Source: Streptomyces sp. NBC_01216
GTDB taxonomy: Bacteria > Actinomycetota > Actinomycetes > Streptomycetales > Streptomycetaceae
Length of the DNA stretch: 64,000 bases
Assembly: GCF_035994945.1 (NCBI RefSeq)
Contig: NZ_CP108677.1
Coordinates: 4,588,001 to 4,652,000 of the forward strand
Reading direction: 5' to 3'
In this document: in pieces, positions 8,606 to 17,586 of the stretch
Numbering within the stretch: position 1 is the stretch's first letter
How the letters are laid out: every line of letters starts with the position of its first letter
Notes under the pieces: model-generated
What the model was told of the DNA's origin: nothing
Seen by the model: the letters and a program-made list of their open reading frames with translations, nothing else
Databases searched by the model: none
Program-made: the position numbers and the translations under genes

Positions 8606-9400
8606 GTGCTCTCCCGTCTCACGCGCCCCCGTGCTCTCGCGCTCTGTGCCCTGCCCGTCGCCGCGCTCTTCGCGTTCGTCGGCCTGGCGCCGCTGCCGTA
8701 CGCCATCGCGCAACCCGGATCGACCGCCGACGTACTCGGTGTGAACAAGGGGCGCCAGGTGATCACCATCACCGGCGTGCCGGTCCGCGAGACGAAGGGC
8801 GAGCTGCTGATGACGACGATCCTGGCGACCGGACCGGGTGTGGACAACGACCTCGCGGACGTGGCCGACGCCTGGATCCGGGCCGACCGGGCCGTGCTGC
8901 CGCACGACCTCGTCTATCCGCCGGGCAAGTCGGACGCCGAGGTCGAGAAGTACAACCTCGGGCAGATGAAGGAGTCCCAGGACGCCGCGACCCTCGCCGC
9001 CCTCGATTACCTCGGCCTCGACCCGAACGACGTAGAGGTCAGGCTCGAGCTGGCCGACGTCGGCGGACCGAGCGCCGGTTTCCTCTTCTCCCTCGGGATC
9101 GTCGACAAGCTCGAAGGCGACGGTTCCGGCGGCGATCTGACCGGCGGCCGGACCATCGCGGGCACGGGAACCATCGAGCCGGACGGGACCGTCGGGGCGG
9201 TGGGCGGGGTGTCCCTGAAGACCCAGGCCGCAGGCCGGGACGGGGCGTCGGTCTTCCTCGTCCCGCTGGCCGAGTGCTCCGACGCCCAGGCGGAGCTCCC
9301 CGAGGGCATGCGGCTGATCCCCGTCTCCACCCTCAGCGACGCGATCGAGTCGCTGAAGGCATTGCAGCAGGGCAGTGAGACGGGGGTCCGGCACTGCTGA
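8606..9400 (+). CDS. Membrane-anchored Lon-like (S16) serine protease, YlbL family
   Basis: A 264-residue protein, GTG start. An N-terminal hydrophobic segment (ALALCALPVAALFAFVGLAP) acts as signal anchor. The catalytic dyad of the S16 fold is visible: S156 in DVGGPSAGF and K205 in GGVSLKTQAA. This is the pattern of YlbL/SdrC-like extracellular Lon-domain proteases. The Lon C-terminal landmark GTGTIEPDGTVGAVGGV is present. A PDZ domain, common in this family, is not obvious between residues 50 and 130, although the length would allow a short one. There is no ATPase domain, so it acts without ATP hydrolysis outside the membrane. Substrates are unknown. The gene is monocistronic, and its 3' end abuts a converging decayed MFS gene. 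Confidence 0.85.
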   Translation: MLSRLTRPRALALCALPVAALFAFVGLAPLPYAIAQPGSTADVLGVNKGRQVITITGVPVRETKGELLMTTILATGPGVDNDLADVADAWIRADRAVLPHDLVYPPGKSDAEVEKYNLGQMKESQDAATLAALDYLGLDPNDVEVRLELADVGGPSAGFLFSLGIVDKLEGDGSGGDLTGGRTIAGTGTIEPDGTVGAVGGVSLKTQAAGRDGASVFLVPLAECSDAQAELPEGMRLIPVSTLSDAIESLKALQQGSETGVRHC

Positions 9401-10448
9401 CCGGGGAGCAGGGGCGGTACCGCCACGTCCGTCCCACGCCGGCACGGGAAGACGACCGGAGCGAGCGTGGCGAGGAGGTAGGCGCCGGCGGCCGCGAGCA
9501 GCGCCGTCGTCGGACCCGCCCGTTCGATCAGCAGTCCGGCCGTCAGACCGCCCAGCGGGGTCGTCAGGAGTACCCCGGCCGTGGTCGCGCCCGACACCCG
9601 GCTCCTCAAGACGTCGGGTACCTGCTCGTAGATGACCGTCGTGAGGATCGGGTTCAGCACACCGGCCCCGAACCCGGCCAGGGCCATCGTGACGAGCAGC
9701 GGCGGCGTGGTGTCGCCGAACGCCGCCACGACGAACGGCGGAGCGCCGCACACCAGGAATCAGCGTGATACCGAGCGGCAGGCGTGAGCGGAACAGGAAG
9801 GCGTCCCCCTCGCGCAGGTCCGCGCGGTAGCGGGAGAGTGAGAAGGCGGTGGCGCCGCGGCCCGGCGAAGGCCACCGTGCGTATGCCCGTCAGGACGAGC
9901 ATGGCGGAGAGCGTGAAGGTCGCGGCGTCGACGAGCAGGACCGTGTCCGCCCCGATGAGAGCGACCAGGACGCCCGGGAGGGCGGCACCCGTCATCCTGG
10001 CCCCGCGCGCCACGGCGTCGTACAGACTCGCGACCCGGGGAACGGCGTCCCGGCGAGACGGGCCAGGTCGGGCATCAGGACGTGCCGGGACATCTCGCCG
10101 GGCGCGTGGAACAGTCCGGTCACCGCCATCAGCGTGCACAGCATCCAGAACTCCAGCAGCCCCGCGCGGTGCAGGAGTGGGATCGCCGCGAGTGCGAGCG
10201 CGCAGACGAGGTCGGAGCCGGCGCTGACCCGGAGGCGTCCGATCCGGTCGATGACAGGGCCGCCGCCGATCGCGGCGAAGCCGACGGGGACGGCCGCGCA
10301 GAACGCGACCAGCCCCGCCTTCCCGGGGCTTCGTGAGCTCGAGCGCGAACCACGGGACGCCGATCAGGGCGAGTGAATTGCCCGTGATCGACATGGCGTT
10401 GGCGGCCAGAAGGGCCGTCAGCGGAGTGCGTCCCCCCGGTGTGGTCAT
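9401..10448 (-). pseudogene. Frameshifted MFS transporter pseudogene
   Basis: The minus strand encodes a recognisable MFS protein only if several frames are joined. It begins MTTPGGRTPLTALLAANAMS at 10448, overlapping the stop of the upstream small gene (ATGA). Frame is lost near 10330 just after WFALELTKPR. It returns around 10050-9860 (LPGVLVALIGADTVLLVDAA), is lost again near 9850, and continues in a third frame from about 9750 (LVTMALAGFGAGVLNPILTT to LLAAAGAYLLATLAPVVF). The final frame runs past the expected end into the antisense of the Lon-like gene, so the native stop is also gone. At least three frameshifts are needed. Its regulator and coupled small gene remain intact, so decay seems recent; assembly errors are an alternative. 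Confidence 0.8.
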
Positions 10449-10630
10449 GCCGCGACCGTGTACGCCTCGCTGCTCGGGCGGCCGGGGGTCACGGCGAGCA
10501 TGAGTCCCCACTCGACGAGCTTCCAGCCCAGCTGGACACGGACAGGGGTGGACGGCGGCCGGACTGCCGCCTCGCGTCGCAGTGCGGCGGACTTCAGGTG
10601 GTGCAGCTGGAGGTGAATGTCGGGGTGCAT
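10445..10630 (-). CDS. Small conserved-looking protein coupled to the MFS pseudogene
   Basis: A 61-residue protein starting MHPDIHLQLHHLKSAALRRE, with ribosome-binding sequence GGAAGGA nine bases upstream of the ATG at 10630. An upstream in-frame ATG at 10663 would add 11 residues and lacks a good site. The stop overlaps the start of the MFS pseudogene as ATGA, so the pair was translationally coupled. The N-terminal helix is basic and His-rich and the C-terminus carries a short hydrophobic WKLVEWGLMLAV segment. I do not recognise a named family. Position between an ArsR-type regulator and its exporter suggests an accessory of that operon. Confidence 0.6.
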   Translation of the reverse strand: MHPDIHLQLHHLKSAALRREAAVRPPSTPVRVQLGWKLVEWGLMLAVTPGRPSSEAYTVAA

Positions 10631-10694
10631 GACTCCGGGTCCTTCCGTGCAGGGCTGAGGCACCCGTGGCCGTGCCGGCCACGGATCGTTACGC

Positions 10695-10750
10695 GTGCTG
10701 CGGTGCTGCGGTGCTGCGGTGCTGCGGTGCTGCGGTGCTGCGGTGCTGCG
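10695..10750. repeat. Tandem 8-bp repeat, seven perfect copies
   Basis: GTGCTGCG is repeated seven times without variation, followed by GTGC of an eighth copy. It lies between the regulator gene and the small coupled gene, in their likely 5' untranslated or intercistronic region. An 8-bp unit is not a multiple of three, so copy-number change would not keep a reading frame but could alter promoter or leader spacing. Confidence 0.9.
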
Positions 10751-10825
10751 GTGCCGGGGGCTTCATGCCCGCAGCCGGGAGCCGTGGCGGCGGGCATGTG
10801 CCCGGACCTCGGCCGGGAGCGCGGC

Positions 10826-11407
10826 TCAGCGCTCCCGCTGGGGGAAGGCGTGCAGGTGCATCCGTACGCGGTGGGCTTCGGGGGCCTCGGCCTCGGCGTC
10901 CTCGCGGTAGCTGTCGATGAGTTCGTGGACCTTCTCGTTGAGCTCGCGCAGCTTCCCGGGCGGGAGCCGCAGCGTGAAGTCGCTCATGTCCGAGGCCGCG
11001 GCCCAGTCGTCGTCCCAGTCGCGGCGCGTCCCGAGCCAGGTCGACAGCTCCTGCGTGTGGATCGTCGCTATCTCGTGCAGGAAGATCTCCACGGCACCCT
11101 GCACCTCGGGGTCGGGGTTCTCGTAGAGCGCCGAGTCGAAGGCCGTCCCCTGCTGGGCGGCCTTCCACCACCGCTCCCGGCCCTTCCCCTGGGACGGGTC
11201 GTCCTCGACGAAGCCGTGGGCGGCGAGCTGACGCAGGTGGTAGCTCGTGGCGCCGCTGGACTCGCCCAGCCGATCGGCCAGCTGGGAAGCCGTGGCCGGC
11301 CCGTGGTGCCGCAGGGCGCGCAGCAGTTGTATGCGTAGCGGATGTGCCAGTCCGCGCAGGGATCGAGGGTCCAGCGTGCGGCTCAGGAACTCTTCGGGCT
11401 CGGACAT
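10826..11407 (-). CDS. ArsR-type winged-helix transcriptional regulator
   Basis: A 193-residue protein. The N-terminal winged helix (about residues 14-75) reads LAHPLRIQLLRALRHHGPAT ASQLADRLGESSGATSYHLR, a standard ArsR/HTH_20 arrangement. The C-terminal half is charged and helical, with GKGRERWWKA and a Trp/Asp-rich stretch, as in many Streptomyces regulators that sit beside MFS exporters. It is transcribed leftward into a 61-residue gene and an MFS gene now decayed, so it probably controlled that exporter. The promoter should lie between 11408 and 11541, next to the end of the lrp-like gene. Confidence 0.87.
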   Translation of the reverse strand: MSEPEEFLSRTLDPRSLRGLAHPLRIQLLRALRHHGPATASQLADRLGESSGATSYHLRQLAAHGFVEDDPSQGKGRERWWKAAQQGTAFDSALYENPDPEVQGAVEIFLHEIATIHTQELSTWLGTRRDWDDDWAAASDMSDFTLRLPPGKLRELNEKVHELIDSYREDAEAEAPEAHRVRMHLHAFPQRER

Positions 11408-11541
11408 GACTCAAGGCTAGAGTTGCAAAGAAGCAGTTGCAAGAGGTTCTTTGCATAGATTCTTTGCATGGTCCGCCGAGGTGTCCGGACAGGCGGCGCC
11501 CCCCACGCCGGTCCGCGACCGCCCCGCCCCCGGACGCGGGC

Positions 11542-12018
11542 CTACAGCGGCTCGTCCCCCGCCGCCTGCTCCACCAGGGGAATGACCCGCAGCGGCACCG
11601 GATTCTCCATCACGATCGCCGTGGACGCCCGTACGATTCCCTCGAAGCCGACGACCCGGTCGATGACCCGCTGGAGGTCGGCGTTCGAGCGTGCGACCAG
11701 GCGGCACAGCATGTCGCCGTGCCCCGTGGTCGTGTGCAGTTCCAGCACCTCGGGCACGGTGGCCAGGTGGGCCCGTACGTCCTGCCCCTGGCCCTGCTTG
11801 ATCTCCAGGGTCGCGAAGGCCGTCACGGGGTAGCCGAGCGCGGCCGGGTCGACCTGCGGCCCGAAGCCTCGGACGACACCGCTGGACTGGAGCCGGTCGA
11901 GCCGCGCCTGGACCGTTCCGCGCGCCACACCGAGCCGCCGCGACGCCTCCAGGACCCCGATCCTCGGCTCCCGCGCGAGCAACACGATCAGGCGGCCGTC
12001 CAGATGATCGATCGCCAT
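11542..12018 (-). CDS. Lrp/AsnC-family regulator divergent from hpd
   Basis: A 158-residue protein. I chose ATG 12018 (MAIDHLDGRLIVLLA) because it has GGGAGG eight bases upstream; longer in-frame versions enter the hpd promoter region. The HTH is at about residues 17-38 (VLEASRRLGVARGTVQARL). A RAM/AsnC ligand domain follows, with VTAFATLEIKQGQG and VLELHTTTGHGDMLCRLVAR. It is divergently arranged with hpd across a 121-bp spacer, the usual context of AsnC-type regulators that control tyrosine catabolism. A role as the tyrosine- or homogentisate-responsive regulator of hpd is inferred from this position. Confidence 0.88.
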   Translation of the reverse strand: MAIDHLDGRLIVLLAREPRIGVLEASRRLGVARGTVQARLDRLQSSGVVRGFGPQVDPAALGYPVTAFATLEIKQGQGQDVRAHLATVPEVLELHTTTGHGDMLCRLVARSNADLQRVIDRVVGFEGIVRASTAIVMENPVPLRVIPLVEQAAGDEPL

Positions 12019-12085
12019 AGTGACCTCCCGATGGGCATCGTGTACAGATAGCCCGCCCATATTGGTCTTTCGCTGTGCAGATTGA

Positions 12086-13294
<1,209 letters not shown>

Positions 13295-13399
13295 TCCGAC
13301 GCCGCCCCGGCCCCGCCCGGAGCACCCCGAGAACCCGGGACACCTACCCGGACGCCGTACCCGGGACCGCGTACGGCATCCGGGACCCCGGACAGATGT

Positions 13400-13431
13400 G
13401 GCCCCCACGGAGACCCTGACCCGTGGGGGCC
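13400..13431. terminator. Bidirectional terminator between hpd and the TPR gene
   Basis: An 11-bp perfect stem, GGCCCCCACGG with CCGTGGGGGCC, and a 10-nt loop, placed between two convergent genes. No T run, as is common in Streptomyces. Confidence 0.75.
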
Positions 13432-13457
13432 GCTTCCGCCTGGAACCCCGTCGGGCC

Positions 13458-15068
13458 CTACGGCCGAGGCTCCCCCGGAACCTCCCGCGAAGCGGACCGC
13501 TCCGCTCGCGCTGTCCCGGGAACCCCCGGCGTCTCGGGCGCACCCGGCGCCTCCGCGTCACCGGACGAGGTGCCGCCCGTCCTGGCGGCGCCCGCCGCCC
13601 CACTCCCCGCCGCCGGGTTCCTCGCCGGTGCCTTCTTCTCCGTCCCGGTCTTCGCCGGTCCCGCTTCCGACTCCGGACGCAGTTCCTCCGGCAACTCGTC
13701 CGACGGGGCACCGAGCGCCGCCACCGCCTCCCGTGCCCGCGGCGCCAGCAGCGGCGAGAAGTACGGATTGATCCGCAGCGCCTCCGCGAGGTGCCGACGG
13801 GCCGGCCCGTACTCCTCAAGAGCCTGCTCGATGACACCCCGGTGGTAGGCGAACAGCGCGCTGCGCATGCCCTCCTCCGTCGCCCGCTTCGCGTAGGGCA
13901 GTGCCTCGCGCGCCCGGTCCGCGCGGTAGAGCGCCCAGCCCAGCGCGTCCGCCACCTGCATCGAACCGTGCCCGCGCGCCCATTCCGCCTGCAGCCGCCG
14001 CACCGCAGCCGCCGGGTCCCCGTGGTCCGCCTCGTACAGACCCAGCACCACCTGCCCGTCGGCGCCGTTGCGCCACGCCTCCGTGCGCAACCGCTCGTAC
14101 AGCGAGCGAGCGTCACCGTCCAGCCCCATCGACTCGTGCAGTTCGCCGGCCGCCAGGACGTACTCCGGAAGGGGCGACTTCTCCAGCACGGTGCGGTAGT
14201 CGCCCGCCGCCTCGTCGGTACGGCCCAGCGCCGCCCGAGCCCGCGCCCGCCCGGCCAGCGCCGGACCGTGCCCCGGCACGACGCGCAGCGCGGTCCCGTA
14301 CTGGGCCAGCGCCTCCTCCGGCTCGCCCCGCTCCCAGGCCAGATCACCCAGCCGGGCCAGCGCCGCCGCCTTCTCCGGCGGCGTGCCCGCCAGCGCGGCC
14401 GCGTGCTCCGCGTCCGCCCAGGCGTCCTCCCGCCAGCCGTGATCGCGGTGCACCCGCGCGGCACGCGCGCTGACCATCGCGCCCGAACGCAGCTTCTCCA
14501 GCGTCTCCATGGCCTTCCGGGCGGACGTGTAGTCGCCGATGCCGCTGTAGGCGTCGATCAGCACCGGATACGTCGACCAGCGCTTGGGGTTCGCCTTGCG
14601 GACCTGCTCGGCGAACGTCCGCGCCGACTTCCACTCGCCGCGCGCGTTCGCCAGCAGCCCGAGTCCGAGCTGGGCGTCCAGGTTCCCGCCCGCGGCCGAC
14701 CGTTCCCTCAGGGAACGCCGCAGGGCCTGTTCCGCTTTCGGAAAGGACGCGGCGTCACCCAGGCGGGCACCCCGCTCCGCGTAGGCGGCGCCGAGCACCG
14801 CCCAGGAGGCGTCGTCGTCGCCGTGTTCCGCCAGCCACTTCTCCCGGTCGTCGATCAGCGCGGCCAGATCGGGCAGTGCCGCCGGGGCGCCGGTCCGGGC
14901 CGCGAGCGTCGCCCGCGCGGCGGGGCCGTTCGCCGCCGGCGCCCCGTCGTCGAACAGGCCGGGCAGGAGTGCCGGGAGGTACACCAGTGCCGTGGCCGCG
15001 CACACCGCGCCCACCCCGGCGACGAGAATCCTCCGCGACACGTTCTCCGTCTTCATGACGCGCTTCAT
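13458..15068 (-). CDS. Membrane-anchored tetratricopeptide-repeat protein
   Basis: A 536-residue protein beginning MKRVMKTENVSRRILVAG at 15068 (a second ATG at 15057 is possible; neither has a strong ribosome site). A single N-terminal helix (ILVAGVGAVCAATALVYLP) is followed by a long array of TPR-like helical pairs from about residue 65 to 470, with typical A-x-x-x-G-x-x-Y and W-x-x-LGxAY patterns. The last 60 residues are Ala/Gly/Pro/Glu-rich and disordered. Such proteins scaffold envelope complexes. The gene has no operon partners: hpd converges on it and the FAD oxidase is divergent. Function cannot be assigned beyond protein binding. Confidence 0.8.
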   Translation of the reverse strand: MKRVMKTENVSRRILVAGVGAVCAATALVYLPALLPGLFDDGAPAANGPAARATLAARTGAPAALPDLAALIDDREKWLAEHGDDDASWAVLGAAYAERGARLGDAASFPKAEQALRRSLRERSAAGGNLDAQLGLGLLANARGEWKSARTFAEQVRKANPKRWSTYPVLIDAYSGIGDYTSARKAMETLEKLRSGAMVSARAARVHRDHGWREDAWADAEHAAALAGTPPEKAAALARLGDLAWERGEPEEALAQYGTALRVVPGHGPALAGRARARAALGRTDEAAGDYRTVLEKSPLPEYVLAAGELHESMGLDGDARSLYERLRTEAWRNGADGQVVLGLYEADHGDPAAAVRRLQAEWARGHGSMQVADALGWALYRADRAREALPYAKRATEEGMRSALFAYHRGVIEQALEEYGPARRHLAEALRINPYFSPLLAPRAREAVAALGAPSDELPEELRPESEAGPAKTGTEKKAPARNPAAGSGAAGAARTGGTSSGDAEAPGAPETPGVPGTARAERSASREVPGEPRP

Positions 15069-15177
15069 GGCGCTCACTGTGCGGCAGTACGAAGAGCACA
15101 CGAAGCGTCCACTCCGCTCGGCCAAGTCGAACGTCCGGCGGGTTCACACCGATGGCCCCGGGTGCCAGGCTGGACGT

Positions 15178-16557
15178 ATGGACGATCTTCTGACGCGGCT
15201 CCACGAACGCCTTTGCGCGGGACTACCCGCCGAGGCGGTCCTCACCGACCCGGACGTCACCGCCTCCTACAGCCGCGACATGGCGAGCTTCTGCGCGGCG
15301 GGGAACCCCGCGGCCGTCGTGCTCCCGCGCACCGTCGAGCAGGTCCGGCACGTCATGCGGGTCGCGACCGAACTCCGCGTACCGGTCGTCCCCCAGGGCG
15401 CGCGTACCGGCCTGTCCGGTGCCGCGAACGCGTCCGAAGGCTGCATCGTGCTCTCCCTGGTCGCAATGGACCGGATCCTGGAGATCGACCCGGTGGACCG
15501 GATCGCCGTGGTGGAGCCGGGGGTGGTGAACGCCGCGCTGTCGCGCGCGGTGAACGAGTACGGCCTCTGCTACCCTCCTGACCCCTCCAGCTGGCAGACG
15601 TGCACCATCGGAGGGAACATCGGCACCGCGTCGGGCGGGCTGTGCTGCGTGAAGTACGGGGTCACCGCCGAGTACGTCCTCGGCCTCGACGTCGTCCTCG
15701 CCGACGGCCGGCTGCTCTCCACCGGCCGCCGCACCGCCAAGGGCGTCGCGGGATACGACCTGACCCGGCTCTTCGTGGGCTCCGAGGGCAGTCTCGGCAT
15801 CGTGGTCAGGGCGGTGCTGGCGCTCCGTCCCCGGCCGCCACGACAGCTGGTGCTGGCGGCCGAGTTCCCCTCGACCGGGGCCGCCTGCGCGGCGGTCTGC
15901 AGCATCATGGAGCGGGGCCACACCCCCTCACTGCTGGAGATCATGGACCGCACCACGGTGCGCGCCGTCAACAAGCTGGCCCACATGGGGCTTCCGGAGA
16001 CGACCGAGGCGCTGTTGCTGTGCGCCTTCGACACACCCGAACCGACGGAGGACCTGGCCGCGGTCGGGGAGCTGTGCGCGGCGGTCGGGGCGACCGAAGT
16101 GGTGCCGGCCGCGGACGCCGCCGAGTCCGAACTGCTCCTCCAGGCCCGCAGGCTGTCACTGACCGCCCTGGAGGCGATCAAGACGGCGACGATGATCGAC
16201 GATGTGTGCGTGCCCCGTACGAAGCTCGCCGCGATGCTCGACGGCACGGCCGCCATCGCGGAGAAGTTCGGGCTGACGATCGGTGTGTGCGCGCACGCGG
16301 GCGACGGCAACACCCATCCGGTGGTCTGTTTCGACCACACCGACGAGGACGAGTCGCGTCGGGCACGGGAGTCCTTCGACGCGATCATGGCACTGGGCCT
16401 GGAACTGGGCGGCACGATCACCGGCGAACACGGCGTGGGCACTCTGAAAAAGCAGTGGCTGGCAAGGGAGTTGGGTCCGGTGGGGATGGAACTGCAGCGT
16501 GGTATCAAGCGCACCTTCGACCCTCTCGGCCTGCTGAACCCCGGAAAGCTCTTCTGA
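15178..16557 (+). CDS. FAD-linked 2-hydroxyacid oxidase (GlcD/D-lactate dehydrogenase type)
   Basis: A 459-residue protein, ATG 15178 (MDDLLTRLHERLCAG). The PCMH-type FAD-binding domain shows VVPQGARTGLSGAANA and TIGGNIGTASGGLCCVKYG. The C-terminal FAD-oxidase domain shows IGVCAHAGDGNTHPVVCFDH and the hallmark GGTITGEHGVGTLKKQWL near the end. These are the signatures of glycolate oxidase subunit GlcD and D-lactate dehydrogenases, which oxidise a 2-hydroxyacid to a 2-oxoacid and pass electrons to the quinone pool or oxygen. No GlcE/GlcF partner is next to it, so a stand-alone D-lactate-type enzyme is likelier than a GlcDEF complex. Its promoter region is shared with the divergent TPR gene. Confidence 0.9.
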   Translation: MDDLLTRLHERLCAGLPAEAVLTDPDVTASYSRDMASFCAAGNPAAVVLPRTVEQVRHVMRVATELRVPVVPQGARTGLSGAANASEGCIVLSLVAMDRILEIDPVDRIAVVEPGVVNAALSRAVNEYGLCYPPDPSSWQTCTIGGNIGTASGGLCCVKYGVTAEYVLGLDVVLADGRLLSTGRRTAKGVAGYDLTRLFVGSEGSLGIVVRAVLALRPRPPRQLVLAAEFPSTGAACAAVCSIMERGHTPSLLEIMDRTTVRAVNKLAHMGLPETTEALLLCAFDTPEPTEDLAAVGELCAAVGATEVVPAADAAESELLLQARRLSLTALEAIKTATMIDDVCVPRTKLAAMLDGTAAIAEKFGLTIGVCAHAGDGNTHPVVCFDHTDEDESRRARESFDAIMALGLELGGTITGEHGVGTLKKQWLARELGPVGMELQRGIKRTFDPLGLLNPGKLF

Positions 16558-16705
16558 GCCCCGGAGCACTCCGCCGCACCACGAGGGTCCGGCCGACCGC
16601 CGACCGTTGCCGCACGGCCGCCGGTTCGCGGTCGGCCGGGCCCCGGGCGTCCCCGGGAACCCCGTCCCGCTCCGACACCGCGCTCCGCGACCGTGCTCAG
16701 CCCGC

Positions 16706-17197
16706 TCACCTCTCTCCGTCCTGCGACTCGTCCGAGGGCCAGGGGTCGCCCATCCACAGCTCGTCGGCGATCACGGTCGCGGCGAGGAGTTCCGCCAGCC
16801 CCTCGTCGATGCCGAGCCGCTCCGACTCGGTGCCGGGCGGGACGGCGCGCATGGTCCGCTCCAGCCAGGCGGACACCTGCGCGGCCGGTGCCTCGAGCAA
16901 CGCGTCGCCGTCGGGGGAGGACAGCGCCATCAGGACGACGTTGCGGCCGTCCACCTTCGTCGGCCAGATCCGCACGTCCCCGTGACCACAGGGCCGGAAG
17001 ACGCCCTCGACGAGCAGCTCGCGGGCGAACGTCCAGTTGACCGGGTGGTCCGAGCCGATGTGGAAGACGATGTGGACGGCATAGGGCTCGTCGGTCCGGT
17101 AGGCGAGCCGGGCGGGCACCGGGATGCTGCGCTCCGGGGACAGCACCAGCTTGAGTTCCAGTTCCCGCTCGACCTCGGTGTTCTCGGTGTTCTGCAT
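16706..17197 (-). CDS. ssgG: SsgA-like sporulation and cell-division protein (probably SsgG)
   Basis: A 163-residue protein of the SsgA-like (SALP) family, found only in morphologically complex actinomycetes. Diagnostic stretches are LELKLVLSPERSIPVPARL, DEPYAVHIVFHIG, VNWTFARELLVEGVFRP and ALSSPDGDALLEAPAAQVSA. SALPs control septum site selection, septal wall synthesis or spore maturation. Assignment to SsgG rests on gene order: from memory, ssgG lies near hpd and this oxidase in S. coelicolor (SCO2924). The C-terminus is about 25 residues longer than SsgB. It converges on the oxidase and has a long 389-bp upstream region. Confidence 0.85.
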   Translation of the reverse strand: MQNTENTEVERELELKLVLSPERSIPVPARLAYRTDEPYAVHIVFHIGSDHPVNWTFARELLVEGVFRPCGHGDVRIWPTKVDGRNVVLMALSSPDGDALLEAPAAQVSAWLERTMRAVPPGTESERLGIDEGLAELLAATVIADELWMGDPWPSDESQDGER

Positions 17198-17586
17198 GGG
17201 GTGACGTCCTCTCCGGTACGGGGCCCCGGGCGGGCCCGCACGGGGAGAGACAGCGGTCCCCGCCGGTCATGACGCGACTTCGGCAACTTTTTTCCGGAAG
17301 TTCCCCCGTCCGCCGCCGAGCGAGCACCGTCCCCGGCGCGAACCGGGCGACGGGCGGGCTCCTCGACGGCGAGAGGGGCCACGCTGCGTGACGGCGCATC
17401 CGGCGGAACGCATCGGCGAGCCCCGCCCTGAACATGACGGTGAGTCGCCGAATCCGCCGGATGTCCCCCGAAGGCGGCCTTTCTCTCCGGCTCCTTCCTC
17501 CCTGGGCGGCGTTCTTCGTTACTGTCCTCCTTGGGCCGACGGGCCCGATGGTCCAATCAGCGTTGTAACGGAACGGAGTCGGGGCA
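17198..17586. other. Divergent promoter region between ssgG and the RDD gene
   Basis: 389 bp without a gene. An unusual A/T-rich tract near 17285-17310 (CAACTTTTTTCCGGAAGTT) contains a short AACTT/AAGTT dyad; read leftward it gives GGAACTTCCGG, resembling an ECF-type -35 box for ssgG (inference). A ribosome site CGGAGTCGGGGCA precedes GTG 17587. Confidence 0.4.

Noticed and set aside
9401..10448. Programmed frameshifting in the MFS gene
   Set aside because: At least three shifts and a lost stop are needed; programmed events do not explain that.
10695..10750. Repeats considered as a CRISPR array
   Set aside because: Units are 8 bp with no spacers and no cas genes nearby.
16706..17197. Calling the SsgA-like gene ssgB
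   Set aside because: The sequence is longer than SsgB and differs along its C-terminus, and the neighbours are those of ssgG.
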